Assembly (NCBI RefSeq): GCF_030655615.1
Contig: NZ_JAURVJ010000109.1
Location: 1 to 49,025 of the forward strand
Length of the DNA: 49,025 bases
Source: Nocardioides sp.
Lineage (GTDB): Bacteria > Actinomycetota > Actinomycetes > Propionibacteriales > Nocardioidaceae
Direction of reading: 5' to 3'
Shown: positions 47,691-49,025 of the stretch, piece by piece
Layout of the letters: the number at the start of each line of letters is the position of its first letter
How positions within the stretch are numbered: position 1 is the stretch's first letter
Notes under the pieces: generated by a model
Databases searched by the model: none
Told to the model about the DNA's origin: nothing
What the model saw: the letters and a program-made list of their open reading frames with translations, nothing else
Program-made: the position numbers and the translations under genes

Positions 47691-48893
47691 GTGACCACGA
47701 CCTCCGACCCCGCGCCCACCTCGAGCACGACCCCGACGACCCCGACGGACCTCGCGACCGGCCGCCGTGAGGGCGGTCTCGGCCCGATCCTCGCGCTCGC
47801 CGCCGGCATCGCGGTGCTCGTGTCGAGCGAGTTCCTGCCGGCCGGGGTGCTGCCGTCGTTGGCGGCCGACGTCGGCGTCAGCGAGGGCACGGCGGGCCTG
47901 GCCGTCGCCGCGACCGCGATCGCCGGGGCGTTCACCGCGCCCAGCATCGCGGTGCTGCTGCCGAGGACCGACCGCCGCACCGTCCTCGTCGGCCTGCTCG
48001 TCGTCGCCGCGGTCGCCAACCTCGCCGTCGCGCTGGCCCCGAGCTTCCTGCTCCTGCTCCTCGGACGGCTGGTGCTCGGCATCGCGATCGCCGGCTACTG
48101 GTCGTTCGCGTTCGGAGCCGGCACCGTCGCCTCGCCGGGCCGCGACCACGTCGTCGCCACCTCGATCGCCCTCGGCGTCACCGGGGCCACGATCGTCGGC
48201 GTACCGCTCGGCTCGCTGCTGGGTGACGCCATCGGGTGGCGCTCGGTCTTCGCCCTCGCGGCCGGGCTGTCGCTGGTCAGCGCGCTCGTCCTGGCCCGGA
48301 TGCTGCCGTCGGTGCCGGCCAGCCCGGGCGCCGGGTTCGCGATGCTGCGCCGCGCCCTCGCCAACCGGCACCTGATGGCCGGGATCGGCGCGGTGATGCT
48401 CGTGGCGTTCGGCAACTTCGCCGCCTACCCGTTCATCCGGCTCGCGATCGACGAGGTCGACCCCGGCGCCACCACCTGGCTGCTGCTGCTCTGGGGCGCG
48501 GGCGGGCTCGTCGGCAACCTGACCGCCGGGCGGTTCGCCGCGCACCTGCGGGTCGTCGCCGCCGTCGCGCCGGTCCTGCTCGCCGCGAGCCTGCTGGTCA
48601 CCGCGCAGGCGACCACGGTCCCGGTGCTGGCGCTCGGCATCTTCGTCTGGGGTCTGGCGTTCAACGCCGTGCCCGTCGCGACCCAGCTCTGGGTGACGCG
48701 GGTCGAGCCGGAGCACGCCGAGTCGGCCGTGGCACTGCAGGTGACGGCGTTCCAGGTCGCCATCACCCTGGGGGCGGCGTCAGGAGGCGCGCTCGTCGAC
48801 GCGCACGGAGTCGTGACGGCTCTCGCCCTGGGGGCCGGGCTCGCGGCCGGGGGCGGCGTCGTGTTCGCGGCGCTGCGTGACGCGCGCGCCTGA
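47691..48893 (+). CDS. MFS transporter, DHA1 (AraJ-like) group
   Basis: 400-aa integral membrane protein. A Thr/Pro-rich cytosolic tail (residues 1-28) precedes about 12 helices. The DHA1 marks are VLVSSEFLPAGVLPSLAADV (helix 1), VSEGTAGLAVAATAIAGAFT, LLLLGRLVLGIAIAGYWSFA and GVTGATIVGVPLGSLLGDAI GWR. This is the sugar/drug efflux group (AraJ, YdhP). The substrate is unknown. Its 3' end overlaps by 114 bp the tail of a convergent AraC gene. Start GTG 47691. Confidence 0.93.
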   Translation: MTTTSDPAPTSSTTPTTPTDLATGRREGGLGPILALAAGIAVLVSSEFLPAGVLPSLAADVGVSEGTAGLAVAATAIAGAFTAPSIAVLLPRTDRRTVLVGLLVVAAVANLAVALAPSFLLLLLGRLVLGIAIAGYWSFAFGAGTVASPGRDHVVATSIALGVTGATIVGVPLGSLLGDAIGWRSVFALAAGLSLVSALVLARMLPSVPASPGAGFAMLRRALANRHLMAGIGAVMLVAFGNFAAYPFIRLAIDEVDPGATTWLLLLWGAGGLVGNLTAGRFAAHLRVVAAVAPVLLAASLLVTAQATTVPVLALGIFVWGLAFNAVPVATQLWVTRVEPEHAESAVALQVTAFQVAITLGAASGGALVDAHGVVTALALGAGLAAGGGVVFAALRDARA

Positions 48894-49025
48894 CGTCGAG
48901 CCCGGGTCGGCGCGCCAGGCCTGGGGTGAGACGCCGTGCTGCGACGTGAACGCCCGGCTGAAGGCCGCCGACGAGCCGTAGCCGATGGCGTGCGCGACCT
49001 GCTCGACGCCGCTGGACCCGGTGCG
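48780..49025 (-). CDS. AraC family transcriptional regulator (C-terminal part only)
   Basis: The minus strand is open from the window edge to a TGA at 48780-48782, encoding the last 81 residues. EQVAHAIGYGSSAAFSRAFT followed by SQHGVSPQAWRA is the second helix-turn-helix of an AraC regulator. After it come about 40 residues without similarity (GARVTQRREHDAAPGRE and so on) that read antisense through the end of the MFS gene. The start and ligand domain lie outside the window. It probably regulates the neighbouring MFS gene. Confidence 0.85.
   Translation of the reverse strand, partial: RTGSSGVEQVAHAIGYGSSAAFSRAFTSQHGVSPQAWRADPGSTSGARVTQRREHDAAPGREPGPQGESRHDSVRVDERAS

Overview
The window is high-GC (roughly 70% by eye) actinobacterial chromosome, most like Nocardioides or a close relative (Nocardioidaceae). 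The gene set supports this: a 13E12/DUF222-HNH protein, DUF1707, a mycothiol-type maleylpyruvate isomerase/DinB enzyme, a maltokinase-cap protein, truncated hemoglobin O, and many genes starting 6-7 nt after a TAnnnT -10 hexamer (leaderless transcripts). No rRNA, tRNA, CRISPR array, insertion sequence or prophage was recognised.

Layout. 1-491: a four-copy 14-bp repeat followed by nine palindromes at 51-52 bp spacing, directly downstream of a DEAD-box RNA helicase (495-2294, minus). 2373-4164: YccF membrane protein, a histidine phosphatase, an unknown gene and a small membrane protein. 4177-6289: glmS behind a small unknown gene. 6572-9501: a 43-aa small protein with a very good ribosome site, a YceI protein with a palindromic operator, a double GNAT acetyltransferase and a Ser/Thr kinase. 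9479-18060: a secreted anchored protein, an LLM flavin oxidoreductase, a bacterial lysyl oxidase, an alpha/beta hydrolase, a 530-aa orphan protein and an acyl-CoA dehydrogenase. 18149-26044: a secreted beta-propeller, a PadR-DUF1707 operon with its own operator, lipoproteins, a DUF222-HNH protein, and a hydrolase divergent from an AraC regulator. 26063-34935: a GAF-GGDEF protein, an M3 peptidase, an ECF42-type sigma factor with its DGPF partner, a mycothiol-type enzyme, and DUF427, DUF1905 and DUF4287 genes.

34946-39309 is a tightly overlapping four-gene minus-strand operon. It encodes a zinc metalloprotease with two peptidoglycan-binding repeats and an N-terminus like that of contractile-injection-system-associated proteins, an unknown acidic-tailed protein, a SAM-methyltransferase/TPR protein and a YbjN-like protein. 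39394-43362 holds a gamma carbonic anhydrase, an MFS exporter, an unusual zinc-knuckle SDR and a lipoprotein. 43394-45410 carries two more kinds of intergenic palindromic repeat around a DinB protein, glbO and two lipoproteins.

45865-47595 encodes a fusion of a DUF429 (RNase H-fold, predicted nuclease) domain to a RelA/SpoT alarmone-synthetase domain. This resembles in design the mycobacterial RNase HII-RelA fusion RelZ, but uses a different nuclease-fold partner. The window closes with an MFS transporter and the C-terminal end of an AraC regulator.

The two best candidates for an undescribed system are the DUF429-Rel fusion and the metalloprotease/methyltransferase operon. The most notable non-coding features are the palindromic arrays and the repeated leaderless promoter pattern. 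All functional statements rest on motif reading by eye; no database search was run.
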